A DNA stretch of 64,000 nucleotides from an uncultured Lachnospiraceae bacterium (GTDB taxonomy: Bacteria > Bacillota > Clostridia > Lachnospirales > Lachnospiraceae). Under the pieces are notes generated by a model, which saw only the letters and a list, made by a program, of their open reading frames with translations, made no database searches and was not told the origin of the DNA. The stretch covers positions 37,271 through 101,270 of the forward strand of contig CANREH010000001.1 of assembly GCA_947629585.1 (NCBI GenBank), read 5' to 3'. The number at the start of each line of letters is the position of its first letter. The stretch's first letter is position 1. Shown in pieces: positions 1-8,777 of this stretch. The position numbers and the translations under genes are program-made.

Positions 1-29
1 TAATTTGCAAACTTTTCACAATTTTTTAC

Positions 30-58
30 TTGCAGGAGCGGAAAGGTTTTTGTATAGT
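30..58 (+). promoter_or_regulatory. sigma-A-type promoter of sugar transferase gene
   Basis: The sequence shows TTGCAG at 30-35 and TATAGT at 53-58, separated by 17 bp. Transcription would start near 65, about 45 nt ahead of the ATG at 112. No start-site mapping exists, so this rests on consensus match only. Confidence 0.6.
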
Positions 59-111
59 ATGATATGTCATGTTATATGCTATACCTGATTAAAAAAACAA
101 AAGGAGCCGTT

Positions 112-1530
112 ATGATAAAATCAAACCAGAAAATTTTGAATATCATCCATGTCATTTTAGATGGTATTTTGATCTTTGTTTCTTTCAGCCTTGCTTATTA
201 TTTCCGCTTTCTGTGTCCGCTTACTACCAGCATTATCCCGCCAAAAGGGGCATACCGCCTGGAACTTACCTGGTATTTTCCGAGGATGTTCTGGCTGCTT
301 CCTATCTATCTGCTTATTTACTATGCCTGCAATTTATACAGTCCCAAGCGTTTCCACAGCCGCAGGGTAGAACTTCTGGATCTGTGCCGTGCCAATGTCT
401 TCGGCATTGCCGCCTTTACTTTATACACCACCTTCCGGCAGATCCCGGATATTTCCCGCTGGCTGATTATCTACTTTTTTACCATCAATCTTACCTTAAG
501 CTTCTTATTCCGCCGTATCCTTGTAATGGTTCTCCGGCACTTCCGGAAAAAGGGCTATAATCTAAAACATATCGTTATTGTCGGTTACAGCCGCGCAGCA
601 GAGGGCTATATTGACCGTATCCTCAGAAGGCCGGAATGGGGCTACCAGATCCACGGGATTCTGGACGATAATAAACCTGCCGGGGAAACCTACCGCGATA
701 TCAAAGTCTTAGGGAAAATTGACAATCTGTTTAAAATTCTTCCCAAAAATAAACTGGATGAAATTATCATTACCTTAAGCATTAATGAATATTATAAATT
801 AGAACATATCGTGACATTCTGCGAGAAATCCGGGGTCCATACAAAATTTGTCCCTGACTACAATAACCTGATACCGACTACTCCGCTGATTGAAGACTTT
901 AACGGCCTGCCGGTTATCAATATCCGTCACGTGCCGCTCTCCAGCCCTGTCAATAAGTTCGTAAAACGCTCTATGGATCTCTGCGGAGGGGCGCTTGCAC
1001 TCCTCATCGCAGCTATCCCAATGCTGATCGTAGCCATTGTCATCAAAGCCACCTCGAAAGGTCCTCTGATCTATTCTCAGGTGCGTATCGGTCTTCACAA
1101 CCGGGAGTTTAAAATGTATAAATTCCGATCGATGAAGGTTCAGGAAGAAAACGCCGAGAAAAAGGCATGGACAGTCAAAGACGATCCCAGAGTGACGCCG
1201 ATTGGAAAATTCATCCGAAAAACCAGTATTGACGAGCTTCCCCAGCTATTTAACGTATTAAAAGGCGATATGAGCCTCGTGGGGCCAAGACCGGAACGCC
1301 CGTTTTTCGTAGAACAGTTCAAAGAAGAAATTCCCCGCTATATGATTAAACATCAGGTGCGCCCCGGCATGACCGGGTGGGCGCAGGTCAACGGCTACCG
1401 GGGAGACACCTCGATCCCGAAACGAATCGAGCATGACCTTTATTATATTGAGAACTGGACGGTCGGGCTGGATATCAAAATCCTGTTCCTGACGGTATTC
1501 AAAGGATTCATCAATCCCAATGCCTACTAA
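112..1530 (+). CDS. polyprenyl-phosphate sugar (glycosylphospho)transferase
   Basis: Transfers a sugar-1-phosphate to undecaprenyl phosphate, the first membrane step of exopolysaccharide or capsule synthesis. Four to five hydrophobic segments occupy about residues 10-150, a nucleotide-fold (CoA-binding-like) middle domain follows to about 270, and the C-terminal 180 residues are a bacterial sugar transferase domain with the KFRSMK, DELPQLFNVLKGDMS and GPRPE motifs. At 472 aa it has the length of the WbaP/EpsE-type two-domain family. I chose the ATG at 112 because GGAG lies just upstream; an in-frame ATG at 64 sits at the predicted transcription start. No other polysaccharide genes flank it, so the sugar and polymer are unknown. 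Confidence 0.88.
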   Translation: MIKSNQKILNIIHVILDGILIFVSFSLAYYFRFLCPLTTSIIPPKGAYRLELTWYFPRMFWLLPIYLLIYYACNLYSPKRFHSRRVELLDLCRANVFGIAAFTLYTTFRQIPDISRWLIIYFFTINLTLSFLFRRILVMVLRHFRKKGYNLKHIVIVGYSRAAEGYIDRILRRPEWGYQIHGILDDNKPAGETYRDIKVLGKIDNLFKILPKNKLDEIIITLSINEYYKLEHIVTFCEKSGVHTKFVPDYNNLIPTTPLIEDFNGLPVINIRHVPLSSPVNKFVKRSMDLCGGALALLIAAIPMLIVAIVIKATSKGPLIYSQVRIGLHNREFKMYKFRSMKVQEENAEKKAWTVKDDPRVTPIGKFIRKTSIDELPQLFNVLKGDMSLVGPRPERPFFVEQFKEEIPRYMIKHQVRPGMTGWAQVNGYRGDTSIPKRIEHDLYYIENWTVGLDIKILFLTVFKGFINPNAY

Positions 1531-1576
1531 ACCATCGCTGTCGAAAATCCTTTGCAAAATCTGATATTGATTTCGC

Positions 1577-1605
1577 TTGCAAACAGGAGGGAATCGGGGT
1601 ATAAT
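1577..1605 (+). promoter_or_regulatory. promoter of the topoisomerase pair
   Basis: TTGCAA (1577-1582) and TATAAT (1600-1605) are spaced by 17 bp. This is the only strong sigma-A match in the 190-bp gap upstream of the ParE-like gene and would give a 5' UTR of about 110 nt. The LexA-type palindrome at 1613-1624 lies directly on the expected start site. Confidence 0.72.
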
Positions 1606-1612
1606 GATATTA

Positions 1613-1624
1613 GAACATATGTTC
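1613..1624 (+). promoter_or_regulatory. LexA (Cheo-type SOS) box
   Basis: The 12-bp perfect palindrome GAACATATGTTC matches the Firmicute LexA core GAAC-N4-GTTC. It starts 7 bp downstream of the -10 hexamer, a position where a bound repressor would block initiation. As I recall, B. subtilis parEC is in the LexA regulon, which fits both the site and the topoisomerase IV reading. Binding is inferred, not shown. Confidence 0.65.
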
Positions 1625-1720
1625 GTGTATAAGTCAAGCCCTATTTTAAATTTTTTCTGCAGTTAATCTTTTACTATACTGCTTTTCAACAGTCACAATA
1701 AATTAAGTAAGGAGATTTTT

Positions 1721-3682
1721 ATGGAACAGTATAATGGAAGCCAAATCGTTGTTTTAGAAGGACTGGAAGCGGTCAGGAAGCGGCCGGGCATGTATATCGG
1801 GAGCACCGGGCAGCGCGGGCTTCACCATCTGATTTGGGAAATTCTTGACAACAGCATTGACGAGCACCTTGCCGGTTTCTGCACGGAAATCCAGATCACG
1901 CTTAAAAAAGACGGAGGCATTACGATACAGGACAACGGCAGGGGCGTCCCTGTGGACATGCACCCGGCAAAGCATATTCCGACCGTCCGTGTCGTCTATA
2001 CGATTCTCCATGCCGGAGGCAAGTTCGGCGCAGGCGCTTATAAGGTATCCGGCGGCCTGCACGGTGTCGGCGCCTCCGTCGTCAACGCCCTCTCCAAAAG
2101 CATGATTGTAGAAATCCGGCGCGGCGGCAAAATCTACCGGGACGAATACGAAGAGGGCGGCAAACCTGTCCTGTCCCTCGATAAAGACGGGCTTCTGCCT
2201 TCTGTTGGGAACTGCCGGAAAAATGATACGGGAACGAAAGTCACCTTCTACCCTGACGACAGTATCTTTGAAACGGTAGAGTTTAAGGCAGATACCATTA
2301 AAAAGAAGCTGAAGGAAATCGCCTATCTGAATAAAAATTTAAAAATCACCTTCCATGACCAGAAAACAGGAGAAACTTCCGTTTACCAGGAAGAATACGG
2401 CATCCAGAGCTTTATCCGCTACCTCAACCGGGAAGCGGATGTCCTTCATGAAGAACCCATTTACATCGAAGGCGTTTCCGGTGAAATTGAGGTGGAAATC
2501 GCTTTTCAGTATACTGCCGCCTTTTCCGAGCAAATTAACGCCTACTGCAACCGCATTAATGTCGTGGACGGCGGAACGCTTGTCACCGGATTTAAGACTG
2601 CGCTTACCCGCGTTATGAACCAGTATGCAAGGGAGCTTGGCGTCTTAAAAGAAAAGGACGAGAACTTTGACGGCAAAGACATCCGCAACGGCCTTGTCGC
2701 CATCATTTCCATCAAGCACCCGGATCCGCAGTTTGAAGGCCAGACCAAGACCAAGCTCGGCAACACCGACGCCAAAAGCGCGGTTGACGAAGTATTCAGC
2801 ACGCAGGTACAGCGTTACTTTGATAAGAATGTTGAAGTGCTTAAAAAGATCCTGGAAAATTCCGCCAAGTCCTACCGCGCCAGGAAAGCCGGGGACAAGG
2901 CAAGGACCGCGGCCTTAAAACAGCTCGCTGATGTCGATACCAGAAGCAAGCTGGCAAGCTGCTCTTCCAAGAACCCTTCCGAATGTGAAGTTTATATTGT
3001 GGAGGGAGATTCCGCAGGCGGCACGGTAAAGACCGCCAGGAACCGCAAGACGCAGGCTGTCCTTCCGCTGCGCGGAAAGATCTTAAATGTGGAAAAAGCA
3101 ACGCTGGAAAAGATCCTGTTAAATAATGAAATTAAATCCATGATCGCCTCCTTTGGCTGCGGCATCGGGGAAGAGTTTGATATCAGCAAGCTCCGCTATG
3201 ACAAAATTATCATCTTAACCGATGCCGACGTGGACGGCGCCCATATCAGCACCCTGCTGCTTACCTTTTTCTACCGCTTTATGCCGGAGCTTATTATGGA
3301 AGGAAAAGTATACCGCGGACTCCCGCCGCTTTACAAAGTAGAATATGAAACTTCCGAACAAACCGAAGGCACTGCCTCCAAGACAAAAAAAAGAACGAAA
3401 AAACGTTTAAGCAAATATCTGTTTGATGATTTTGAGCTGGAGCAGTTCCGCAAAACAGGCAATAAAATCCTTAATTTACAGCGCTACAAGGGCCTGGGGG
3501 AAATGGACGCCGAACAGCTCTGGGAGACAACCCTCGATCCGGAATCCCGAATCCTGGCAAAAGTATCCATTTCCGATACCGTTGAGGCGGATGAAATCAC
3601 CTCCTTACTGATGAGCAGCAACGTACCGCCCCGCCGGGAATTTATCATGTCAGAAGGCAAGTATGCGAATATAGATTTATAA
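1721..3682 (+). CDS. parE: type IIA topoisomerase ATPase subunit (ParE/GyrB-like)
   Basis: ATPase subunit of a type II topoisomerase; with the downstream A subunit it passes one DNA duplex through another. Visible motifs are the GHKL ATPase signatures DNSIDEHLAG, DNGRGVPV and GGLHGVGASV in the first 130 residues, the TOPRIM motifs VEGDSAGG and DADVDGAHI, and the C-terminal QRYKGLGEM. Length (653 aa) suits ParE or GyrB. The residues after EGDSAGG (TVKTARNR) differ from the usual SAKQGRDR of main GyrB, and the partner lacks a GyrA box, so topoisomerase IV is favoured. ATG 1721 follows GGAG. The gene sits behind a LexA box. A GyrB-type paralogue assignment remains possible. Confidence 0.85.
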   Translation: MEQYNGSQIVVLEGLEAVRKRPGMYIGSTGQRGLHHLIWEILDNSIDEHLAGFCTEIQITLKKDGGITIQDNGRGVPVDMHPAKHIPTVRVVYTILHAGGKFGAGAYKVSGGLHGVGASVVNALSKSMIVEIRRGGKIYRDEYEEGGKPVLSLDKDGLLPSVGNCRKNDTGTKVTFYPDDSIFETVEFKADTIKKKLKEIAYLNKNLKITFHDQKTGETSVYQEEYGIQSFIRYLNREADVLHEEPIYIEGVSGEIEVEIAFQYTAAFSEQINAYCNRINVVDGGTLVTGFKTALTRVMNQYARELGVLKEKDENFDGKDIRNGLVAIISIKHPDPQFEGQTKTKLGNTDAKSAVDEVFSTQVQRYFDKNVEVLKKILENSAKSYRARKAGDKARTAALKQLADVDTRSKLASCSSKNPSECEVYIVEGDSAGGTVKTARNRKTQAVLPLRGKILNVEKATLEKILLNNEIKSMIASFGCGIGEEFDISKLRYDKIIILTDADVDGAHISTLLLTFFYRFMPELIMEGKVYRGLPPLYKVEYETSEQTEGTASKTKKRTKKRLSKYLFDDFELEQFRKTGNKILNLQRYKGLGEMDAEQLWETTLDPESRILAKVSISDTVEADEITSLLMSSNVPPRREFIMSEGKYANIDL

Positions 3683-3711
3683 TTGACAAAAAACAAAGGT
3701 ACTGATACAAT
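3683..3711 (+). promoter_or_regulatory. promoter of small-peptide (toxin-like) mRNA
   Basis: Consensus TTGACA (3683-3688) and TACAAT (3706-3711), 17-bp spacing, begin one base after the parE-like stop codon. The predicted transcript starts near 3718 and opens with a perfect 4-bp stem-loop (GTCC-TTAC-GGAC, 3718-3729), as expected for a stable regulatory or toxin mRNA. Confidence 0.72.
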
Positions 3712-3784
3712 AAAAATGTCCTTACGGACAGAAGCACTGCAAGCGGCAGGCGGTTGGCTAATCCCCGGAAAGGGGGTGAGGCAT

Positions 3785-3862
3785 ATGCGGATTACATTAC
3801 ATATTGGTAATTATACCATAACTATCAGTGTAAGAAGCAACAACCGCCACTCAGCCAAGTGA
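3785..3862 (+). CDS. 25-residue amphipathic peptide, candidate type I toxin
   Basis: Encodes a 25-aa peptide starting MRITLHIGNYTITISVR and ending NNRHSAK. Hydrophobic and polar residues alternate over residues 3-16, an amphipathic beta-strand pattern, with a basic tail. The ribosome site (AAGGGGGTGA) is strong but its G-run can pair with CCCC at 3763-3766. The 5' end of the mRNA (3730-3742) is perfectly complementary over 13 nt to its 3' end (3913-3925), and 3750-3759 pairs with 3900-3909 with one wobble. An antisense promoter lies downstream on the other strand. This is type I toxin mRNA architecture; toxicity is inferred. I do not recognise the peptide as a characterised family. Confidence 0.68.
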   Translation: MRITLHIGNYTITISVRSNNRHSAK

Positions 3863-3929
3863 CGGTTGTTTAAATACATTTAAGCTAACCTGTATCAGAA
3901 GCTAACCGCATATTGCAGTGCTTCTTTTT
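3830..3929 (-). ncRNA. candidate antisense antitoxin RNA
   Basis: Predicted from the consensus promoter at 3936-3964. An RNA of about 95-100 nt would start near 3929 and end after the hairpin AACAACCG/CGGTTGTT (arms 3863-3870 and 3839-3846), which is followed by GCTTCTTA, a weak U-tract. It is complementary to the end of the small ORF and to the foldback segment of the opposing mRNA. The 3' end is approximate. Confidence 0.55.
3898..3929 (+). terminator. 3' end of small-peptide mRNA
   Basis: GAAGC (3898-3902) pairs with GCTTC (3920-3924), with an inner GCA-TAT-TGC stem, followed by five T. The same 3' segment is complementary to the mRNA 5' end, so termination and foldback inhibition would share sequence. 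Confidence 0.5.
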
Positions 3930-3935
3930 ATTGTT

Positions 3936-3964
3936 ATTATATGCGGAAACTTTTTAAATGTCAA
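3936..3964 (-). promoter_or_regulatory. perfect-consensus antisense promoter
   Basis: On the minus strand TTGACA (3959-3964) and TATAAT (3936-3941) are separated by exactly 17 bp, a full match to the sigma-A consensus. No ORF follows; the transcript would run into the small peptide gene. Such a strong promoter is what an unstable antitoxin RNA needs. Confidence 0.75.
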
Positions 3965-3986
3965 CTCTGAACTGTTACTTTAAACA

Positions 3987-4088
3987 GCCACGCGGCCAGA
4001 CATTTCTTTTGAAAAGTCCGGTATGAATTGATAATTTTTCGCAATAAAAATTTCAGGATTTTCAAAAGAAACTGTCTGTGGCAGTGGC
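3987..4088. repeat. long imperfect inverted repeat between topoisomerase genes
   Basis: The segment from 3993 to 4015 and the segment from 4059 to 4080 are complementary over about 20 bp with one unpaired base (core TTTCTTTTGAAAA), framed by GCCAC/GTGGC at 3987-3991 and 4084-4088. The loop is about 43 nt and AT-rich. It could be an RNA hairpin ahead of the ParC-like gene or a relic of a small mobile element. No T-run follows, so it is not a standard terminator. Confidence 0.6.
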
Positions 4089-4148
4089 GTTCCTTTTAAC
4101 AGAATTTAAAAAATTAATTGCATTATTCCAAAAGGAGAATCAAACTTT

Positions 4149-6401
4149 ATGCTGACAAAAGAGCAAACCATCATTGAACTTGATTTCGCAGAGGAGATGA
4201 AGAATTCCTACCGCGATTACGCCATGAGCGTTATTATGGCGCGCGCCCTGCCGGATGTCCGGGACGGATTAAAGCCGGTGCAGCGCCGAATCCTTTATGC
4301 CATGAATGAGCTTGGCCTCGACCCGAAAAAGCCGCACAGAAAAAGCGCGCGTATTGTCGGCGACACAATGGGCAAGTACCATCCGCACGGGGACAGCTCT
4401 ATCTATGACGCCCTGGTGCATATGACCGAGGATTACTCCCTCTCTATCCCGCTGGTGGACGGCCACGGCAATTTCGGCTCGATTGACGGCGACAGCGCGG
4501 CAGCCATGCGTTATACCGAGGCTCGTTTATCCGAAGGCGCCATGACGCTCCTCAATAACCTCGACAAAGATCTGGTGGATTTTATCCCAAACTTCGACAA
4601 CAGCGAAAAAGAGCCTGTGGTCCTGCCTGCCTCCCTGCCGAACCTCCTAATCAACGGAACTACCGGGATCGCCGTCGGAATGGCTACCAGCATCCCGCCC
4701 CACAACCCGGGAGAAGTCATTGACGGAGTCATTGCCTTTATGGATGTCCCGAACATTTCCAACGAACAGCTCATGCTCTGCATTCCCGGCCCGGATTTCC
4801 CGACCGGCGGCATCATCACCAATCCGGACGATATCGCAAATATTTACAGCACCGGGGAAGGGCGTTTAAAAATCCGCGCCAAATATGAGATTGAAAACAG
4901 CGACTACGGCAGGAAAAATATCGTTATCACCGAAATTCCCTACACGATGGCAGGAAATAAGACCAAGCTTGTGGAAAGCTTAAGTGCCGTCATGAAGGAC
5001 AAGGTTTTTGATGAAATCTATGATGTGCGGGACGAATCCTCCAAAGAAGGCATCCGCATTGTCGTAGAAGTCAAAAAAGACCGCGATATCCAGAATCTTT
5101 TAAACGGCTTATTTAAGAAAACACCGTTAGAAGATACCTTAACAGTCAATCTCCTTGCCGTTAAGGACAAGCAGCCGATTGTCTTTGACTTAAAATCCAT
5201 GATCGCGGAATTCGTCACCTTCCAGGAAGAGCTTTATACGAAGGAATACCGGCATCTCCTGAAAAAAGCGGAAAGCAGGAAAGAAATCGTGGATGGCTTA
5301 ATCCGTGCGACCGACGTTATCGATCTGATTATTGAAATCCTCCGCGGCAGCAGCAGCACCTCACAGGCAAAAAACTGCCTGATCCACGGCAATACCGAAA
5401 ACATCCGTTTTAAAAGCAGGGCTTCCGAACAACAGGCTTCCTCCCTCGACTTCACAGAACGGCAGGCGGATGCCATCCTTTCCATGCCGCTCGGACGGCT
5501 GATTGGCCTGGAAATCCAGAAACTGCATGAAGAAGGGAAGGAATTATTAAAGTCCATTGACAACTGCCATAAAATTCTCGGGAACACGAAGGAGCTCCAT
5601 AAAGTCATTAAGAAGCGTTTAAAAGAATTTAAAAAACAGTTTTCTGCGCCAAGACGCACACTGCTTACCAATATCGCCAACACGGACTATGTGGAAGAAT
5701 TTAAAGAAGAAGATCTCATGATCCTGATTGATAAGTTCGGTTACACGAAATGTATGGACAGCGCAAGCTGCGGGCGCATGAATGAGGAAAGCCTGAAAGA
5801 ATTTGCCCATATCATCCCCCTTAAGAATACAGATAAACTATGCCTGTTTACCGCAGAGGGAAATCTGTACCAGCTAAAGGCATCCTCCATCCCGCGCTGC
5901 CGCGCCAAAGACAAAGGGACGCTTCTCCAAAGCCTCTGTAAGCTCGGGCAGGAAGATATCCTTTTGTATACCAGCTTCTCCGCCCTGTTTGAAGCCCAGC
6001 TGCTCTTTACAACAAAACACGGATACATAAAACAGGTATCCGGAACAGAATTTGAAACGGTCCGCGCCGTGACTGCATCCACCAAACTTGAGCAGGAGGA
6101 CAGAATCGCCGGCATTACCCTGCTGTCCGCTTCCGACGTACTGGAAAACAGCCATAAGGTTATCCTGATTACCAAAAAGGAAAAGACGCTTGGCTTCCCG
6201 CTTTCCGATGTTTCTGAAATGAAAAAGACTGGGCGCGGCGTCAAAGCTATGCAGCTAACGGACGGGGATGAGATCGAGCTTGCCCTCTGCATTCCGCCGG
6301 CACAGGAATCCTTTGTATTCCGGGAAAAAGAAATCCCTGCCAAAAAAATCAAAATGCGCCGACGCGGCGCAAAAGGGGAAAAGATAAACCTGTCAGTTTA
6401 G
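4149..6401 (+). CDS. parC: type IIA topoisomerase cleavage subunit (ParC/GyrA-like)
   Basis: DNA-cleaving subunit partnering the ParE-like protein. The active tyrosine is Tyr122 in AMRYTEARL, and the quinolone region reads [13 protein letters not shown] with Ser83 and Asp87 both intact (E. coli GyrA numbering coincides). Length is 750 aa, shorter than most GyrA. In the C-terminal domain I see no GyrA box (QRRGGKG), the element needed for DNA wrapping and negative supercoiling, so a decatenase (topoisomerase IV) role is favoured. ATG 4149 follows AAAGGAG. It is separated from its partner by 466 bp holding a toxin-antitoxin-like locus, unusual for a pair normally adjacent; the LexA-controlled promoter may or may not read through. 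Confidence 0.85.
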   Translation: MLTKEQTIIELDFAEEMKNSYRDYAMSVIMARALPDVRDGLKPVQRRILYAMNELGLDPKKPHRKSARIVGDTMGKYHPHGDSSIYDALVHMTEDYSLSIPLVDGHGNFGSIDGDSAAAMRYTEARLSEGAMTLLNNLDKDLVDFIPNFDNSEKEPVVLPASLPNLLINGTTGIAVGMATSIPPHNPGEVIDGVIAFMDVPNISNEQLMLCIPGPDFPTGGIITNPDDIANIYSTGEGRLKIRAKYEIENSDYGRKNIVITEIPYTMAGNKTKLVESLSAVMKDKVFDEIYDVRDESSKEGIRIVVEVKKDRDIQNLLNGLFKKTPLEDTLTVNLLAVKDKQPIVFDLKSMIAEFVTFQEELYTKEYRHLLKKAESRKEIVDGLIRATDVIDLIIEILRGSSSTSQAKNCLIHGNTENIRFKSRASEQQASSLDFTERQADAILSMPLGRLIGLEIQKLHEEGKELLKSIDNCHKILGNTKELHKVIKKRLKEFKKQFSAPRRTLLTNIANTDYVEEFKEEDLMILIDKFGYTKCMDSASCGRMNEESLKEFAHIIPLKNTDKLCLFTAEGNLYQLKASSIPRCRAKDKGTLLQSLCKLGQEDILLYTSFSALFEAQLLFTTKHGYIKQVSGTEFETVRAVTASTKLEQEDRIAGITLLSASDVLENSHKVILITKKEKTLGFPLSDVSEMKKTGRGVKAMQLTDGDEIELALCIPPAQESFVFREKEIPAKKIKMRRRGAKGEKINLSV

Positions 6402-6464
6402 AAATTCCAGAAAAGATCCTCTTCAAAATCTGCCCGTGAAGATGTGCAGAGATTTAGAATAGAA

Positions 6465-6509
6465 CATGCCCTGTAACAGATTTTTTTCGAAAATCCATTA
6501 CAGGGCATG
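6465..6509. repeat. perfect 12-bp stem hairpin in convergent gap
   Basis: CATGCCCTGTAA (6465-6476) and TTACAGGGCATG (6498-6509) are perfectly complementary, with further A/T pairing inside. It lies between convergent parC and lysA, where a terminator is expected, but neither side ends in a T-run. The rest of the 206-bp gap (6402-6607) holds a smaller GAATCC/GGATTC hairpin and no ORF. Confidence 0.6.
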
Positions 6510-6607
6510 ACCTGAATCCAGCGCCAGGATTCACAAACGAATCTTGAATTTTTTCCGAATCTCCACGCATCGTCGCAAGATTCTCTTATCAGAGAACAAC
6601 CTGTTCC

Positions 6608-7879
6608 TTAATACTTGATATCCTTTAAAATATCACAGAAATCAAAGGTTGCGAAGTAATCCTTTGGCGTCTCTGCCCTGCGGATTAACTGCGTGCTCCC
6701 ATCTTCCTTTAACAGCACCTCCGCCGATCTTAATTTTCCATTATAGTTATAGCCCATAGCAAAACCATGCGCTCCGGTATCATGGATTACCAGGAAATCC
6801 CCCTTGTCAATTTTCGGCAGCATACGGTCAATCGCAAACTTATCATTATTTTCACAAAGAGAACCTGTAATGTCGTATTTATGATCGCACGGCTCCCCTT
6901 CCTTCCCCATCACGGTAATGTGATGGTAAGCTCCATACATGGCAGGGCGCATCAGGTTGACCGCGCAGGCATCCACGCCAATATATTCCTTATGCGTGTG
7001 CTTCTCATGGATTGCCTTCGTGACAAGATGTCCATACGGAGCCAGCATAAACCGCCCCAGCTCGGTAAAGATGGCGACATTGCCCATGCCTGCAGGAACC
7101 AGAACCTCTTCATAGACCTTCCGCACGCTCTCGCCGATGACTTCAATATCATTCCCTTCCTGATCCGGCTTATAAGGGACGCCGACACCGCCGGATAAGT
7201 TGATAAACTGAATATCCGCGCCTGTCTTTTCCTTCAGCTCCACCGCCAGCTCAAACAAAATCCTGGCAAGTGTCGGATAATATTCATTGGTTACGGTATT
7301 GCTTGCAAGGAAAGAATGGATGCCAAAATGCTTCACGCCCTTTGCCTTTAAAATCTGATAGGCTTCTATAATCTGTTCATGGGTCATGCCGTACTTGGCA
7401 TCCCCCGGATTGTCCATAATGCTCGTGCTGATTTTAAACACGCCGCCCGGATTATAACGGCAGCATACCGTCTCCGGCAGCTTTCCGCACGCCTCCTCCA
7501 GCGCCTCGATATGGGTAATATCATCTAAATTAATATAGGCATTGATTTCCTTTGCCTTCGCAAACTCCTCTAACGGCGTATCATTGGAGGAAAACATGAC
7601 ATCCCCCGGCTTGTTGAAGCCAAGCGCCTCGGACATCATCAGCTCTGTCATTGAGGAACAGTCCGTGCCGCAGCCTTCCTCCTGCAGAATCTTTAAAATA
7701 AACGGGTTTGGCGTCGCCTTCACCGCAAAATATTCTTTAAAGCCCGGGTTCCAGGAAAACGCTTTCTTCAATTTCCTTGCATTCTCCCGAATCCCTTTTT
7801 CATCGTACAGATGGAACGGGGTCGGATAACTCTTGTTCATCTCCTGTAACTGCTCCAGCGTAACAAATGGTTTTTTCAT
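6608..7879 (-). CDS. lysA: diaminopimelate decarboxylase
   Basis: PLP enzyme that decarboxylates meso-diaminopimelate to L-lysine, the last lysine step. It is a fold-III decarboxylase: PLP lysine in FAVKATPNP (about Lys54), the glycine loop LSGGVGVP, and the substrate motif SLCENNDKF, where the usual CES is replaced by CEN. I place the start at ATG 7879 (MKKPFVTLEQ), with GGAGG 11 nt upstream; a GTG at 7915 would overlap the preceding gene and lacks a site. Length 423 aa is normal. It follows the Panacea-type gene by 25 bp, so the two are probably cotranscribed from the promoter at 8778-8806. Confidence 0.92.
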   Translation of the reverse strand: MKKPFVTLEQLQEMNKSYPTPFHLYDEKGIRENARKLKKAFSWNPGFKEYFAVKATPNPFILKILQEEGCGTDCSSMTELMMSEALGFNKPGDVMFSSNDTPLEEFAKAKEINAYINLDDITHIEALEEACGKLPETVCCRYNPGGVFKISTSIMDNPGDAKYGMTHEQIIEAYQILKAKGVKHFGIHSFLASNTVTNEYYPTLARILFELAVELKEKTGADIQFINLSGGVGVPYKPDQEGNDIEVIGESVRKVYEEVLVPAGMGNVAIFTELGRFMLAPYGHLVTKAIHEKHTHKEYIGVDACAVNLMRPAMYGAYHHITVMGKEGEPCDHKYDITGSLCENNDKFAIDRMLPKIDKGDFLVIHDTGAHGFAMGYNYNGKLRSAEVLLKEDGSTQLIRRAETPKDYFATFDFCDILKDIKY

Positions 7880-7904
7880 AGTCACTTTTTCCTCCTGTTT
7901 ATCA

Positions 7905-8675
7905 TTAAACTTCACTTTTTAAATCCATAATCCATTTATCCGGATAGCGGTAAATATCCTCCGGTGTCTCAATGCCGTACCGGGAAGAAATTTCTTTAAA
8001 ATATGCCTTCATCGTGTCATGGCTGATGATCTTATTGTTCATCTTATCACGGGAAATTTTAAAAAACGTCTTTTCCCTGTTCATCATGGCAGAAAACATC
8101 CGGGTACCATACCAGCTAAACGCCTCAATCACCCCGTCAATCACCCGCTCTTCTTTCTCCGTCAAAGATTTATCCCCTAAATCCAGCACCGACGGGACAC
8201 GCACCGACATCCACCGGAACACTTCCAGGTAAGGATAGCCGTCATTGTTAATCTGGTAATCCTCTTTAAATAACGCAGTATCATTCAGTGCAAGGGAAAA
8301 ACCCTGCACATAATACAAAAGCGCCTGTGCATCGGTCGGGCTGATAAAGCCCTGATACCGGTTAATAATATACTGCACTACGACATTAATCTTCGTATCC
8401 AGAAGCTTTGCCACTACTGCCCTTTTACTCTTGCGGTAAGCCACGCCTGTCAGCTGTTCTTTGTTCTCTTCCAAAATCATATAATAATAAGAAGGATTCT
8501 CAAGAATCATCTGAAGCTTCCCGGCATATTCCTTCGTAGGAACATCCCCTTCCAAATAGCGGATAATCGTTGTTTCCCCCCACCCCAATAATTTAGACAA
8601 TGGTTTCTTTCCAATGCGGTACTCATCAAGAATCCTGCGGATATCATCTACTGTCACCTGAGCTTCCATATTCAT
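7905..8675 (-). CDS. HTH protein with Panacea (SocA-like) antitoxin domain
   Basis: The first 60 residues form a helix-turn-helix of the XRE/MqsA type (KKPLSKLLGWGETTIIRYL). Residues from about 95 resemble the Panacea/SocA (DUF4065) domain: TDAQALLYYVQGFSLAL followed by an acidic-to-aromatic stretch with GYPYLEVFR. Known Panacea proteins are versatile antitoxins that neutralise a toxin encoded next to them. Here the neighbours are lysA and a HAD phosphatase, and no small toxin ORF is seen, so it is an orphan. The start at 8675 is supported by AAGGAGGAG. Function other than DNA binding is inference; it could also act as a regulator of lysA. Confidence 0.62.
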   Translation of the reverse strand: MNMEAQVTVDDIRRILDEYRIGKKPLSKLLGWGETTIIRYLEGDVPTKEYAGKLQMILENPSYYYMILEENKEQLTGVAYRKSKRAVVAKLLDTKINVVVQYIINRYQGFISPTDAQALLYYVQGFSLALNDTALFKEDYQINNDGYPYLEVFRWMSVRVPSVLDLGDKSLTEKEERVIDGVIEAFSWYGTRMFSAMMNREKTFFKISRDKMNNKIISHDTMKAYFKEISSRYGIETPEDIYRYPDKWIMDLKSEV

Positions 8676-8777
8676 GCCAATCTCCTCCTTCGCAAACGGT
8701 GGCTAAATTCAAGACTCACTTCCATCTCCCATCTGATATATATGTTATTATATAATATCATTTACACTATCATTTTT

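Noticed and set aside
1672..1700. Shared motif GCTTTTCAACAG at about 1680 and 43520
   Set aside because: The match is only 12 bp with differing flanks; not enough to call a dispersed repeat.
6465..6509. Terminator between parC and lysA
   Set aside because: Stem is perfect, but neither strand continues into a T-run; listed as a repeat only.
7880..7915. GTG start of lysA at 7915
   Set aside because: It overlaps the preceding gene's stop region without a ribosome site, whereas ATG 7879 has GGAGG upstream.
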